Positions 35,999 through 44,719 of a stretch of DNA of 50,245 nt are shown here, in pieces (position 1 is the first letter of the stretch; each line of letters starts with the position of its first letter). The DNA is taken from the NCBI RefSeq assembly GCF_009935905.1, contig NZ_PREX01000019.1, positions 1 through 50,245 of the forward strand, in the 5' to 3' direction. The notes below the pieces were generated by a model, which made no database searches, was not told the origin of the DNA, and saw only the letters and a list, made by a program, of their open reading frames with translations. A program made the position numbers and the translations under genes. This DNA comes from Alkalibacterium sp. MB6. GTDB taxonomy: Bacteria > Bacillota > Bacilli > Lactobacillales > Carnobacteriaceae_A.

Positions 35999-38900
35999 TC
36001 GTCAACAACGTCCTTTTTTTGCCATCCCAGTTGTAACGAATGACTGCCACATGATCCGCATTTTGGGGTCTATACAATTCGCTAATAGCTAATTCAGAGA
36101 CGGTCTCATAATCTCCCCAAAGAGCTTGAGAATTCATAATATAATTGAAGCCAAGTTCTTCTACAACTTCAAAGAGATCCGCAATGTTTTGATCATCGAC
36201 TCCTGCAAAAGCTTCATCGAGGGAGATGATATAAGGTGCATTCTCCCCTGCTTCCAGATACCGTGAATAAGTAGCAATAAACAAAGGAATATACATCGCT
36301 CTTGCTTTTTCTCCCCCACTAAATTTATTGAACTGATTGTCAGTTAATGGCCGTTTCCTCTCATCTCCGGTTCGCTGGAAACTTAATTCAAATGAAAACC
36401 AGTGTCTATAATCCAAGACTTGTTTTAACACCTGAAGCAGAGTTTGTATTTCAGTCGTGTCATCCATCAACGCTTTTGCACGATCAATTTTTTTACGAAA
36501 ATGAGTCGTGACACTGTCAATATCTTCATCTTTTAATAATCGCGGATTTTGGCGGAGTAAGGATACTAAGTCCTTCGTATCTAATTCTTCTTCAGTATCT
36601 GCTGTTCGCGCTTTCCACTTTATTGAGAAATGCAGGCCACTGGAATCCTGTCTAGATTCCATTAAAGCTTTCATTTCGTCAACCCAGCGTTCAGCTCGTC
36701 CAATTCGGGCACGTAGTTTATTTCCAACAGAGTGAAAAAGTATTTCTTCATATAATTGCTTGTCTTGATCATCTAGGAATACCTTTTGACGATCGCGTTC
36801 CTGGTTTAAATCAATTTCTACTTTATAAGGACTTACTTTTTTCTCTGTGTGAGTCATTTCAATTAAGTCTCTTGAACGAACACTTGTCCATTTATCAATA
36901 TAAGACTGATAAAAACTAGTGGTATTTTTACTCATCCACTCTGGACTATCCATATGAATCGTTCGTTGTAGAGGACTGTACCTAATCAGATAATCCTGCT
37001 GATCATTTCTGACACGAGATAAGCGTGCAACGAGCTGAGATGTTTCTTGTTTTAAAGATGGTTTTAATTCTTTAATTACACTTCGTGCCAAGTCTTCACA
37101 GTTTAACCCTTTTGAATCAAGCTGATAAAACCCTCTTTTATACTCTGTTTCAAAAGAGTTTTGCCATTCTTTTTTCAACTGTGCCCAAAATGACACGCGT
37201 TCTTTTTGTTTACCTATCTCTTCTTCTGCATGATGCAAGTCTCTTTCACTTGCGGAACGTTCTTCTCTTTTTTTCATGCTGGAGTGAGTTAATTGCTCTA
37301 ATGTCGTCTGTACACGTTCAATTTCTTTTTGAATATCTAATAAGCCTTCTTGTTTCATCTGTTTATTTATTTGGTCAATTTCCTTTATTAAATGACTAAT
37401 CCTTCCCTCGCTAACTTGTTCGTCCCCTTTCAACTGAAGCATGTCCTCTTCCAGATCGTCTAATCGATTGCCTATTTCCTCTTTACGTTGGCTCTCAATC
37501 AAATACAGGCCATGTTCCCGGTATAATTCCCGTACGTGTCCCTGGTAGGTACGCATGCGTTTAATCGCTTCTAGATAAATAGCAAGCTCTAACTGTAAAG
37601 AAATGCCTTTTCTTTCTTTATCTAATTGGACTGCTAATTGACGAGTAGCGCTATCAATTTGCATTAATTCCTCTGACAAGTCTGACACTTGAGTATTTAA
37701 CTGACCGTAATTAAAGCGGACTTTTTCTAAGTTTCTATAGGTCTCTGATAAGTCTTCATCATTTGGAAAGCGTGCAAACTGTTCTTTCGCAGATACAATA
37801 GTCTGCTTTAAAGTATCAATTAAATGGTCTAGTTCATTGGATATGTCTTCTTCTGCTAAGATGTCAGATTCTAAAACTGCTATTTTTTCTTCTCTGTACC
37901 GTTTACGGGCAGTTCTTCCGATAAAGCGGACTGATTCTACTGGAACAGCATGCCCCTTCATTAAACCGATCGAATAGTTTCCCTGTTCTGAAATGGATAG
38001 GACTTGATTGTCTGATTCATCTATTAATATACTTCTAAGGATATCGTCTACTTCTTCTTTAGATAGACTGTCCTCTTCATCTAAATCAGGTTTCAATATA
38101 TCCGCGAGCGTATAGGCCATCAGCTGAGGATTAGATTTCAGTACTCGGTCATGTCGTATATCCGTATCTTTATCTGTAATGAGTGCGTCCATCAACCCCG
38201 TATCCAGCAATGCCGCTTCGATTCGTTTTTTAGTATCTTCACTAATCCAATCTTGGAACTCGACCACACTATATAAAGGAGACGCATGGACGCCTTTTTT
38301 CGATAATACTTGACGAGATTCTTTGGTTAGAGGATGAGTGTCCGGGTCAGGATCTTTTTTATTCTTCCATTCAGTCAGTTCTAGGTTTAATTCATTTACT
38401 CTTTTGAGTGAAGCTAATTTTTTCGTCTCCAACTCAGCAAGCTCACGATTTTGAACAGATTCATAATCAGACAATACGTCTCGAATGGGCTCTCTAATGT
38501 TTGCGTAAGTTGCGTCCTCATATAAATAATCCATTTGTTGTGAAATGGACTGAATCACCTCGTCCGAAATGGTTAAGTGATCTGCATCTTTCATCCAGTT
38601 ATGAATAGCGTTCAACTGATTTCTTTTTTCTTCTTTAAACCAGTTCGACCAATCCTGTTCTTCATGTCGCAAACGATCTCTTTGTTCTTCAACTTTACCT
38701 AAGGCTCTCGATTTTTCTGCATACTTGTCTTTTAAAAGATCCAATTTACGTAGTTCTTCTGAAATAGCTTCTAGACGAACGAGATGGCTGCTAATTTGAG
38801 AATGCCATGCTGAAAAGGAAAAAACGACTGTCTTATTGGCACTAAAATCGTCCTCATGAAGGCGATGTGTCTCATAAAAAGATGCTTCCGTTGCATCCGT

Positions 38901-40112
38901 TTCCAGCTCTTCTAAAATAGACTGCAAGGCTTTTTCTTTTTTATGAATGGATAACTCTACCGTATCTAGCGATTTGCGGTTACTGTATTCTTTTTCTCGA
39001 GTTGAAGACAAGCGAGACTGAATGGCTGTTAACTGGCCTGTCTCTTTCTCTAAAGCTTCTCTTTTTTCCTTGTGTTCCTTTTCCAAATTCCAAACTTTAT
39101 GCTGTTTCAATCGGTCAACTAATTTTTCCGATACACTAATATCAATTTCATGTTCCTTTATTTCTTTTTCTAAACGGCTGATTAATTCTTCTAGAGAACG
39201 AATTTCTTTGTATTTTAAGTCATAGGCATGCTTTTCATTTTCCAATTCATCTGATGTTTGAGTAAAGCCTTCTGCCTGATCCACTAACACTTTTTTATTA
39301 TAAGATGTATAGACCCGGTTCAATTCAGACAGCGCCTGACTTTCGAGATCTAACTGTTCTAACTGCTGTTTTGTCTGATCCATTTGTTCAATCGTATCTG
39401 ATAAATGCCTTAGATCCTCATCTGTCAAAGGAGGAAGAGCGTCTTCTAAAATCTCATAGATTACAGTCGGTTTAAAATCTTTCGATAACTTAGGACTACG
39501 CAGTTGAATCAGCAGTTTGATTAAATCGTCGTATTCTCCCATTGTTTCGTATCCAAAGATAGATTGATTCACAAGATGAGCGTATTCTTGTCTTGTATCG
39601 ACGACATGACCACCAATCTCTACACGATTACGCAATTGTATTTTGGAAAGGGGTATTTTGACTCGTGTCCCATCATGAATGTCATCTGTATATAAAGAAA
39701 AATCATGACCTATTCGTCTATTATCTGTGATTAAAAACCCCCAGAACTTTAATGGTTTCCCTCTCCTTGCATGAAGGCCTATCCCAATAGTTATGTACTG
39801 ATCCGTTTCCTGCTTTTTAAATTCCATATAAAGGTAACCTGTCCGCTCATCGATACCAGAGACTTCTTTTTCACCCAGCAAATAATCTTCCATCCGTCTA
39901 GCTCTTGAATTAAAGGGGTCGAGTCTCTCTGGCCGAGTAGACCCATCCAGTAAAACAGGTAAAAAACTTTGCATCGTAACGGACTTACCGGAGCCGTTGT
40001 TCCCTCTAAGAAGGAGTTTTCCTCCTGAAAAATCAAAGGTTTCATCTTCGTAGTACCAATAGTTAAATAAGCCTGCTCGATTGATTTGCCATTTGTTCCC
40101 TATTGTTTTCAT
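35985..40112 (-). CDS. jetC: Wadjet protein JetC, SMC-like ATPase
   Basis: A 1375-residue SMC/MukB-like ATPase of the TIGR02680 type. Walker A is LLLRGNNGSGKSVTMQSFLP near residue 40, followed by long coiled coils (about 260-500 and 770-1000) around a hinge-like centre. The C-terminal head has the signature FNKFSGGEKARAMYIPLF and the Walker B region IISLDEAFAGVDDQN. It drives loop extrusion that senses small circular DNA. The start at 40112 is chosen because GGGGG lies 8 nt upstream and 4 bp after the jetB stop; a longer frame to 40154 would overlap jetB. Confidence 0.92.
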   Translation of the reverse strand: MKTIGNKWQINRAGLFNYWYYEDETFDFSGGKLLLRGNNGSGKSVTMQSFLPVLLDGSTRPERLDPFNSRARRMEDYLLGEKEVSGIDERTGYLYMEFKKQETDQYITIGIGLHARRGKPLKFWGFLITDNRRIGHDFSLYTDDIHDGTRVKIPLSKIQLRNRVEIGGHVVDTRQEYAHLVNQSIFGYETMGEYDDLIKLLIQLRSPKLSKDFKPTVIYEILEDALPPLTDEDLRHLSDTIEQMDQTKQQLEQLDLESQALSELNRVYTSYNKKVLVDQAEGFTQTSDELENEKHAYDLKYKEIRSLEELISRLEKEIKEHEIDISVSEKLVDRLKQHKVWNLEKEHKEKREALEKETGQLTAIQSRLSSTREKEYSNRKSLDTVELSIHKKEKALQSILEELETDATEASFYETHRLHEDDFSANKTVVFSFSAWHSQISSHLVRLEAISEELRKLDLLKDKYAEKSRALGKVEEQRDRLRHEEQDWSNWFKEEKRNQLNAIHNWMKDADHLTISDEVIQSISQQMDYLYEDATYANIREPIRDVLSDYESVQNRELAELETKKLASLKRVNELNLELTEWKNKKDPDPDTHPLTKESRQVLSKKGVHASPLYSVVEFQDWISEDTKKRIEAALLDTGLMDALITDKDTDIRHDRVLKSNPQLMAYTLADILKPDLDEEDSLSKEEVDDILRSILIDESDNQVLSISEQGNYSIGLMKGHAVPVESVRFIGRTARKRYREEKIAVLESDILAEEDISNELDHLIDTLKQTIVSAKEQFARFPNDEDLSETYRNLEKVRFNYGQLNTQVSDLSEELMQIDSATRQLAVQLDKERKGISLQLELAIYLEAIKRMRTYQGHVRELYREHGLYLIESQRKEEIGNRLDDLEEDMLQLKGDEQVSEGRISHLIKEIDQINKQMKQEGLLDIQKEIERVQTTLEQLTHSSMKKREERSASERDLHHAEEEIGKQKERVSFWAQLKKEWQNSFETEYKRGFYQLDSKGLNCEDLARSVIKELKPSLKQETSQLVARLSRVRNDQQDYLIRYSPLQRTIHMDSPEWMSKNTTSFYQSYIDKWTSVRSRDLIEMTHTEKKVSPYKVEIDLNQERDRQKVFLDDQDKQLYEEILFHSVGNKLRARIGRAERWVDEMKALMESRQDSSGLHFSIKWKARTADTEEELDTKDLVSLLRQNPRLLKDEDIDSVTTHFRKKIDRAKALMDDTTEIQTLLQVLKQVLDYRHWFSFELSFQRTGDERKRPLTDNQFNKFSGGEKARAMYIPLFIATYSRYLEAGENAPYIISLDEAFAGVDDQNIADLFEVVEELGFNYIMNSQALWGDYETVSELAISELYRPQNADHVAVIRYNWDGKKRTLLTNEEG

Positions 40113-40116
40113 TCCA

Positions 40117-41280
40117 TTATCCCCCATTTTCAAAATCACTCGGGTATTTTCCAATCATGCGTGCAATTGCTGGCAGGAATACAATTAACCCTGTCTCTTC
40201 TTCCACTCTCACAAAGGCCCAATCTCTCATGTGATGAAGGACATCATCCGCAATCTTTTTCAGTCCACTTTTTTCACGATATTCGATACTCCACCCATCT
40301 TGATAGTCCGTTCTTACTTGTTCAATCAGTTGTTCAAATTGGGCGCGTGTTAAACGTACTTCTCCAAATGGATTGGGTTCAAAGCTATCTTGATTGTGGT
40401 TAACATGTGCTTGAATATGAAGTGTCATATTTGACAGCGCTTTTCGGTCAGGAAAAGATTGATACTGTTGCTTTTGTTCGGGCAACGTTAGCATCGCGGT
40501 ATTCTTTGTTACTTCCATTTCAAATGGTGTATGTTCTTCAATGTCTTCTCGCACACGGTTTCGGTACCGTCTAATATAATCAAAGTCCTGATCTTCTTCA
40601 TTTTCTCGGTACACGGCTGGTTCCAGTAGTAATTTTCTGTAGACCCTTTTCCGTCTTAAGTCTTCTTGATTACTTTCCCAGTCCATGAGTAAAATATCTT
40701 CTACTGTCTGACATTCCTTTAATGAGCGACTGTGGTTACGCATGAAGTATCGCGAATAGATTGTTGCCTGATACAAGACTTCTTGTTCCTGTGAATGGGA
40801 AAACTCTTCCAGCCCGCCAGTATAACTATCAATTTCTTTAATGCAATCCAATTCAACGAGTTTCTTTAACACACGAACCAGTGATTGTCTATGCTGATAA
40901 TTAGTCCAATCTAGTGGATACAATCCCGGATAGAGTTCCTCGATTTCAGAAGCCATTTCCGACAATAAAAACTGAGCATCAACAGCATGTGTTTCTAAAA
41001 AAGCGAGACCGCAAGTAAACAACACATAATCTCTAGGCGTTTGAAAATCCATTATTCCCATCCACCTTTTGGGATTAACAGGAACTTTTTCCATCTTTAT
41101 AAAGTCTTTCTGGACAATTAAGGAGAAACCTAGTTTGTCCGAAATATAGTATTTTAATGTTCTTTCATTTTCGCGAATGAGCTGGTAGTTCTTTGGATCC
41201 TTTTCTCGAAGAACCCAGAAGTTTTCACATAGAATAGTAAAAGCGTCTTGTTGGTTGCTGTTAAATCCCGTTTCAAGCAT
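40117..41280 (-). CDS. jetB: Wadjet protein JetB, kleisin-associated (KITE-like) subunit
   Basis: A 387-residue protein of the TIGR02678/DUF2398 type. It is mostly helical with winged-helix-like segments (FWVLREKDPKNYQLIRENERTL near 20-45; the C-terminal GLIVFLPAIARMIGKYP). It takes the place of the MukE-like subunit in the JetABC complex. AAAGGAG precedes the ATG, which overlaps the jetA stop by 8 bp (ATGCTTGA), a coupled arrangement. Confidence 0.88.
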   Translation of the reverse strand: MLETGFNSNQQDAFTILCENFWVLREKDPKNYQLIRENERTLKYYISDKLGFSLIVQKDFIKMEKVPVNPKRWMGIMDFQTPRDYVLFTCGLAFLETHAVDAQFLLSEMASEIEELYPGLYPLDWTNYQHRQSLVRVLKKLVELDCIKEIDSYTGGLEEFSHSQEQEVLYQATIYSRYFMRNHSRSLKECQTVEDILLMDWESNQEDLRRKRVYRKLLLEPAVYRENEEDQDFDYIRRYRNRVREDIEEHTPFEMEVTKNTAMLTLPEQKQQYQSFPDRKALSNMTLHIQAHVNHNQDSFEPNPFGEVRLTRAQFEQLIEQVRTDYQDGWSIEYREKSGLKKIADDVLHHMRDWAFVRVEEETGLIVFLPAIARMIGKYPSDFENGG

Positions 41281-42772
41281 CGGTTCCTTCTCCTTTGTCC
41301 TTCATTATTATAAATGATACATTGGGCATCTCTAAATCACCGTCATCTGAGTGCAAAACGATTCGATTTGTGTGCCTGATTACTTTTACACGCATGCCAA
41401 TATCTGTTTGTATCGTTTGATCATCCTTGCCCATAGCTTTTCCTATCCATGATAAAAAAATCTGTCGAACGTTTGGTTCTATCTTCTCAATTTTATCTAA
41501 ATCAATCCGGTGATCGTTAATATACTCGTCAATCCACTGACGTTCCTGTCGTTTTTCTTCTAAATACTTATTTCTGGTTTCTTGTCGTTTTTCAGAACGG
41601 TCAATAACCGCTCCAGGACTACTTTTTTCACGGTAGGCACGTATCATCGGTTTAGTTTCGTGAATAACTGGATTTAAATCCCAGGTATCCGTATAAATAT
41701 CATCAGATGGATACTGAGTCATATAATAATGACGAGTATGACTCACACCGAAAGCTGCTGCAAATAAAATATGAGCATCGTCTATATCTTCTATGTCATT
41801 AAACCATTTGGATAAATGAATGTAATCTTCCCGACGACTTCTAAAGTTCTGATTCCGTTCACCCATACGCTGAACAACTTGTGTGATTTTTCGGATTGCT
41901 TCAGTCGTACGCTCGAGTAACATGTCAGATTCACTAGCACCAAAAGAGTGGTTTCCTCTAAACCAGGATTGTATCGCTTCCCATTTACCTGAGTATTCGT
42001 CGAAGGGCTTCGTTTCTTCAGTCACATCCACTTCTTCGAAACGTGCTTGGGATTTGTGTCTCCAGACTTGTTCAAAAAAACGAGTCATTTCAGCAGTCGA
42101 AAGACTTTTCAACAGTTCTCTAATTTGCTCCGACGTTGACTGCATGGCTCGGATAAATTCTCTCAAGTATTTAGTAAACTGATCTTTGTAGGTCAAAAAG
42201 GCTTCTGTTTTCATTCGTTCTTCTACTTCTTCACTATTTATGTAGGCAATATAATCCGATGTGTTTTTAGCAATTTGGCGGAAGTAAGTCTGTATGTCTT
42301 CCCAAAGCTGACTGGTTTCTTCGTCACTGACTACTTTGTTTTGAAAAACAATGTCTTCAACCTCTTGAAGCAGTTGATACAGCCGTGTAAACTGAGTCCG
42401 TTCCAAAGCTCCTCCAAAAGATTCCTCTTTGTTTTCCATCTCAATTAGCATGCGTTCAAACTCAATCGTATAAGGAGACGGCTGATAGCGAAATCGTTTT
42501 TTCTTATATTCTTCAATCGTTTTCGAATGACCCATCTCTTGAGTCGGTTTTAAGTTCCCCCACTTTACTAATTGATCCAAATCTTGATGCAGGGTATCTT
42601 CTTGATAATCTAAAAAACCTTCCTGTTCCTTTAAGTAGGTAAACACTTCTTCAGGAAACATGAATTCTCGCATACGTTCATGCTGGATATAAAAATAGCG
42701 CAAAATCATCCGGTACCGCACATGATTTTCCGCTGTTAAATATGAGGCTTCCTTCACTTTTCTTAGAGACAT
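41273..42772 (-). CDS. jetA: Wadjet protein JetA, kleisin-like subunit
   Basis: A 499-residue protein of the TIGR02677/DUF2397 type, the MukF-like kleisin that bridges the SMC heads. The N terminus has a winged-helix block (YRMILRYFYIQHERMREFMFPEEVFTYL is split over residues 19-46), a long helical middle follows, and the C-terminal part ends in MRVKVIRHTNRIVLHSDDGD. It is the first gene of jetABCD. AAAGGA lies about 14 nt before the ATG, with an ATG two codons upstream as an alternative. Confidence 0.88.
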   Translation of the reverse strand: MSLRKVKEASYLTAENHVRYRMILRYFYIQHERMREFMFPEEVFTYLKEQEGFLDYQEDTLHQDLDQLVKWGNLKPTQEMGHSKTIEEYKKKRFRYQPSPYTIEFERMLIEMENKEESFGGALERTQFTRLYQLLQEVEDIVFQNKVVSDEETSQLWEDIQTYFRQIAKNTSDYIAYINSEEVEERMKTEAFLTYKDQFTKYLREFIRAMQSTSEQIRELLKSLSTAEMTRFFEQVWRHKSQARFEEVDVTEETKPFDEYSGKWEAIQSWFRGNHSFGASESDMLLERTTEAIRKITQVVQRMGERNQNFRSRREDYIHLSKWFNDIEDIDDAHILFAAAFGVSHTRHYYMTQYPSDDIYTDTWDLNPVIHETKPMIRAYREKSSPGAVIDRSEKRQETRNKYLEEKRQERQWIDEYINDHRIDLDKIEKIEPNVRQIFLSWIGKAMGKDDQTIQTDIGMRVKVIRHTNRIVLHSDDGDLEMPNVSFIIMKDKGEGTDA

Positions 42773-42916
42773 TCATAACCGTCCTTTAACTGTGTTAGTT
42801 CTTTCAGTTTAGCATAGTTGATATATAGGAGAAAGCCTGTTCTGTTAATTTTGAAAGAATTTTTGTTTGGCAGTCTATAAAATCACTATCTTCGTCTGGT
42901 TTTCTATATAAAAATT

Positions 42917-42931
42917 TTATGATTATCATAA
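42917..42931. promoter_or_regulatory. 15-bp palindrome upstream of the toxin-antitoxin pair
   Basis: TTATGATTATCATAA is a perfect dyad 29 bp before the antitoxin start, within an AT-rich region between the divergent jetA and toxin-antitoxin genes. RelB-type antitoxins repress their own promoters at such dyads. It could equally serve jetA. Confidence 0.5.
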
Positions 42932-42960
42932 TAATTTAAACAAAAAAGGGAGTGTTTCTC

Positions 42961-43230
42961 ATGGCAACTGAAAAGAAAAAAATCCAAGTGAATATCGAAC
43001 GAGATTTAGCAAATGAAGTTGATGATGTTTTAGAATCTTTAGGAATTAATCCTACCGTTATAATTACAGCACTATACAAAAGAGTAGCAGTAAAAGGAGA
43101 AATGCCATTTGCATTAAGCTTAACTGAAAAAGAAAAAAGTATAATTACACTACAAAAAGCGGTTGAACTTATTCCTAACAGAGAATTTAGCACCACCGAA
43201 GAATTAATGAAATGGTTAGACGTAGCATGA
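42961..43230 (+). CDS. RelB/DinJ-like ribbon-helix-helix antitoxin
   Basis: An 89-residue protein. The N-terminal KKIQVNIERDLANEVDDVLESLGINPTVIITALYKRV region (residues 6-42) is a ribbon-helix-helix domain for DNA binding and dimerisation; the C-terminal tail is the toxin-binding part. The start at 42961 has GGGAG 9 nt upstream. Its stop overlaps the toxin start (ATGA), the standard coupled order of type II modules. Confidence 0.85.
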   Translation: MATEKKKIQVNIERDLANEVDDVLESLGINPTVIITALYKRVAVKGEMPFALSLTEKEKSIITLQKAVELIPNREFSTTEELMKWLDVA

Positions 43231-43526
43231 AACCGCATGGTACTGTGATTGTTTTTAGAGAATTTGCCCATTCTACAGATGGTGAAGCGAGACCAGCAGT
43301 TGTTATAAGAAAAATGGACAAGACATTAGTATGTTTTAGAATATCAAGTAAATATGAAAATAAGTCTGTAGCCATAAAAGGACAGTATTATCCAGTTCAA
43401 GACTGGAAAAGTGCCGGGTTGCAAATGAAGTCTTGGATTGATGTCGGTGCAACAGCCACTATCGATTTAATAACTATTTCATATAAACAGATGGGCAACC
43501 TTTCATTCGCAGATATAAAAGGTTAA
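43227..43526 (+). CDS. PemK/MazF-like toxin
   Basis: A 99-residue protein resembling PemK/MazF-type endoribonucleases: an N-terminal VIVFREFAHSTDGEARPAVVIRK, in which the usual D-P-x-x-G-x-E-x-x-K-x-R-P core is reduced to T-D-G-E-A-R-P-A, then the SH3-like barrel (VCFRISSKYENK, VGATATIDLITISYKQ). The start at 43227 is chosen because it overlaps the antitoxin stop. A RelB-like antitoxin with a MazF-fold toxin is a mixed pairing, though such pairs exist. Confidence 0.75.
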   Translation: MKPHGTVIVFREFAHSTDGEARPAVVIRKMDKTLVCFRISSKYENKSVAIKGQYYPVQDWKSAGLQMKSWIDVGATATIDLITISYKQMGNLSFADIKG

Positions 43527-43606
43527 AAAGAATTTATAGAAAACTATTATGGTTATACCGATTAATGACGCTTGTGTTTTAGTTGCAAAAAAAGTGAACC
43601 GCAACC

Positions 43607-43642
43607 AAAAAAGCACTGCCAAAGTATAGTCACTGCTTTTTT
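43607..43642. terminator. Bidirectional terminator between the toxin gene and the gene at 43689
   Basis: AAAAAAGCA and TGCTTTTTT pair with an 18-nt inner part that can pair further (GTGACT/AGTCAC-like). It serves both convergent units. Its AGCACTGCC core recurs in the hairpin at 44945-44976. Confidence 0.8.
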
Positions 43643-43688
43643 ATGAACAATAGTTTAGCATTTAAAAAGAGACTATCTTACACATAAA

Positions 43689-44054
43689 TCATTCCCATTC
43701 ATCATTAGAATCGTAGAGATTGACTTTTGAACGGTTCCCTCTTACTTCTTCATCAGTATAAGTTACCGGATCTTTTTCGAACTCTTCCAAGCGTTTAACT
43801 GCTTCTGCGTACAGAAGTTTACTTTCCAATTCTTCAATTAATTTATCTATTATAGTTTCAAATGTACTTTTATCTTGTACATATGTAACTGGATTATATT
43901 CATCAAGACTCCCTAAGTTACCAGCAATAATAATTTGAATACCTCTTTCGCAATATTTGTCTGCCAAATAACTTGAATAATCAGGGTCTGATTTGTCAAA
44001 TGGGTAAGCAATAGATCCTTTTAACCTTAATTGTTTAGCTACAATATAAATCAT
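43689..44054 (-). CDS. Hypothetical protein with antitoxin-like C-terminal tail
   Basis: A 121-residue protein. The N-terminal half (MIYIVAKQLRLKGSIAYPFD to IQIIIAGNLGSLDEYNPV) looks like a small alpha/beta domain I do not recognise. The C-terminal AVKRLEEFEKDPVTYTDEEV closely resembles the tail of RelB/Phd-type antitoxins. GAGGAGG precedes the ATG. It follows the SWIM gene by 61 bp on the same strand and is probably cotranscribed with it. Confidence 0.55.
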   Translation of the reverse strand: MIYIVAKQLRLKGSIAYPFDKSDPDYSSYLADKYCERGIQIIIAGNLGSLDEYNPVTYVQDKSTFETIIDKLIEELESKLLYAEAVKRLEEFEKDPVTYTDEEVRGNRSKVNLYDSNDEWE

Positions 44055-44115
44055 TGTACACCTCCTCGAAATCAGTATCTAATCTTTTAACTAATAACAT
44101 ACTTCTTCCACTTTG

Positions 44116-44565
44116 CTATTTTTTATAAATGACTCTCTTCAGTTCACTTTCTGAGAAAAGTATCTTTGTTATTAACGGATTGATTTTAATAATCTCTACC
44201 AATCGGTCTACTAAATCTCTTTTCTGAATATCATAAAGTTCTTCTTCTAATTGTTTTTTACATGAATCAAAATTCCAGGTAAGTTGTTCATATTTTAAAT
44301 AATCCTTTACAGCATACAAAGCAATCACTTGATGCTCACATTTATGGTCTCTATCTGAAGTACAATCACAATGATTATAAAAAACTTCATAGAAATCACT
44401 GACTGTTACATTAACTATGCGCACATCTAATGAATCAGCTATCCAAATAGTATATCTGTCATTAAAAGTTTGTTCCACTCTTAATACTAATCCTCGTTCA
44501 TAAAATTCCTTCCCAATTTTTAATAATTCAAAATCAACGTGGTCTTCAAATTTCATCAAGTGCAT
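44116..44565 (-). CDS. SWIM zinc-finger protein
   Basis: A 149-residue protein with a SWIM finger CxCx7CxH at Cys66, Cys68, Cys76 and His78 (HCDCTSDRDHKCEH). SWIM fingers bind DNA or proteins, often beside helicases; here the finger stands with short flanking helical parts and no helicase domain. The N-terminal 60 residues form a beta-rich lead-in typical of SWIM proteins (ERGLVLRVEQTFNDRYTIWI). The start at 44565 is chosen because GGAGG lies 8 nt upstream; a longer frame to 44844 has no such site and crosses the upstream gene. It has its own promoter with a LexA-type box. Confidence 0.75.
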   Translation of the reverse strand: MHLMKFEDHVDFELLKIGKEFYERGLVLRVEQTFNDRYTIWIADSLDVRIVNVTVSDFYEVFYNHCDCTSDRDHKCEHQVIALYAVKDYLKYEQLTWNFDSCKKQLEEELYDIQKRDLVDRLVEIIKINPLITKILFSESELKRVIYKK

Positions 44566-44588
44566 GACATCGTCCTCCTCATTTTTAG

Positions 44589-44644
44589 CGAACGTACGTT
44601 CCGCTTTATAGTGACAGTATAATCTATTAGACGATTTTATACAA
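44589..44644 (-). promoter_or_regulatory. SWIM-gene promoter with LexA (SOS) box
   Basis: On the minus strand TTGTAT (44644-44639), a 17-nt spacer and TATACT (44621-44616). About 13 nt downstream of the -10 lies CGAACGTACGTTCC in plus orientation (44589-44602), matching the Gram-positive LexA consensus CGAACnnnnGTTCC-type with a perfect GAAC-4-GTTC dyad. Bound LexA would sit on the start of transcription and block it, with release upon DNA damage. Confidence 0.72.
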
Positions 44645-44672
44645 TGCAATCCCTTACAATTAATAAAGAAAA

Positions 44673-44708
44673 TAGTACTGTCCAAATTTAAGTCCAGTAC
44701 TGTTTTTT
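44673..44708. terminator. Hairpin/terminator after the SSB-tail gene
   Basis: AGTACTG and CAGTACT pair around an AAATTTAA-containing loop, with T/A tracts at both edges. It lies 12 bp after the stop of the 67-residue gene and is similar in sequence to the hairpin on that gene's other side. Confidence 0.75.
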
Positions 44709-44719
44709 GGCTCATCACA

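Noticed and set aside
42917-42931. Fur box in the palindrome upstream of the antitoxin
   Set aside because: TTATGATTATCATAA lacks the GATAAT hexamer arrangement of Fur sites, and no iron gene is nearby.
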